A stretch of DNA of 5,260 bases from Bacteroidota bacterium (GTDB lineage Bacteria > Bacteroidota > Bacteroidia > B-17B0 > Aurantibacillaceae). Under the pieces are notes generated by a model that was given only the letters and a program-made list of their open reading frames with translations, had not been told where the DNA came from and ran no database searches. How positions within the stretch are numbered: position 1 is the first letter of the stretch; each line of letters begins with the position of its first letter. Of this stretch, positions 5,100-5,260 are shown one piece after another. The position numbers were made by a program, and so were the translations under genes. Location: the NCBI GenBank assembly GCA_023433205.1, contig JAEZDS010000050.1, positions 1 to 5,260 of the forward strand, in the 5' to 3' direction.

Positions 5100-5260
5100 A
5101 TGGGATTATTTGATTTTTTGACCCAGGACATAGCCATCGACCTTGGCACCGCAAACACCATAATCATCCACAACGACAAGGTGGTGGTAGATGAACCCAG
5201 CATTGTGGCGATGGACCGCACCAACGGGCGCATTATAGCAGTTGGCCGCCAGGCCCAGAT
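5100..5260 (+). CDS. mreB: Rod shape-determining protein MreB (N-terminal part, truncated by window end)
   Basis: MreB is the bacterial actin that assembles as membrane-bound filaments and directs lateral cell-wall synthesis with MreC, MreD, RodA and PBP2. The 53 visible residues begin MGLFDFLTQDIAIDLGTANT. DLGTANT is the phosphate-1 loop of the actin/Hsp70 ATPase fold, and MGLFDFLTQ is a short hydrophobic N-terminal segment of the kind that attaches MreB to the membrane. NDKVVVDEPSIVAMD and IIAVGRQA also match the family. The ATG at 5100 is preceded by an A/T-rich leader with no Shine-Dalgarno sequence. The N-terminus lines up with known MreB starts. FtsA and DnaK are excluded by the NEPS/DEPSIVA-type sequence. 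The rest of the gene, and probably mreC, lies beyond the window. Confidence 0.94.
   Translation, partial: MGLFDFLTQDIAIDLGTANTIIIHNDKVVVDEPSIVAMDRTNGRIIAVGRQAQ

Overview
The window comes from the chromosome of a member of the Bacteroidetes, most likely Chitinophagaceae, Sphingobacteriia or Cytophagia-like. Three things point there. Starts lack Shine-Dalgarno sequences and have A/T-rich leaders. Exact or near matches to the Bacteroidetes -7 promoter element TAnnTTTG lie before the tmRNA gene and mreB. The tmRNA tag (GEENSYAMAA) and the roughly 465-residue arginine decarboxylase are of a Bacteroidetes kind. These are judgements from memory of the families, not search results.

Layout. Positions 1-1102 (+) hold the 3' part of an S41-family (tail-specific protease-like) gene whose 5' end lies outside the window. 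A TAACTTTG promoter element overlapping its stop codon is placed to drive ssrA, the tmRNA (1142-1506, +). The tmRNA has a clear alanine acceptor stem, T arm and tag frame. Positions 1507-1756 are non-coding but highly structured. A 127-bp four-way palindrome (1514-1640) forms back-to-back terminators for the converging tmRNA and minus-strand genes, and a separate long hairpin resembling a REP element follows (1652-1688).

Positions 1757-3493 (-) carry two genes, probably one operon, transcribed arginase-like ureohydrolase first and PaaG-like enoyl-CoA hydratase/isomerase second, 6 bp apart. A 101-bp divergent intergenic region (3494-3594) holds two related inverted-repeat sites 34 bp apart. 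From it the arginine decarboxylase gene (3595-4992, +) is read the other way. After a short spacer with a second TAACTTTG element, mreB starts at 5100 and runs off the end.

How the parts fit. The arginase and the arginine decarboxylase use the same substrate: arginase yields ornithine and urea, the decarboxylase yields agmatine for polyamine synthesis. Their divergent placement over a shared, dyad-rich control region suggests coordinated or reciprocal control at the arginine branch point. The PaaG-like gene has no other phenylacetate genes nearby and its link to arginine is unexplained. ssrA and mreB are housekeeping genes. I see no CRISPR array, phage, defence system or transposase gene. The least ordinary parts are the structured DNA at 1514-1688 and the paired operator-like sites at 3530-3585.
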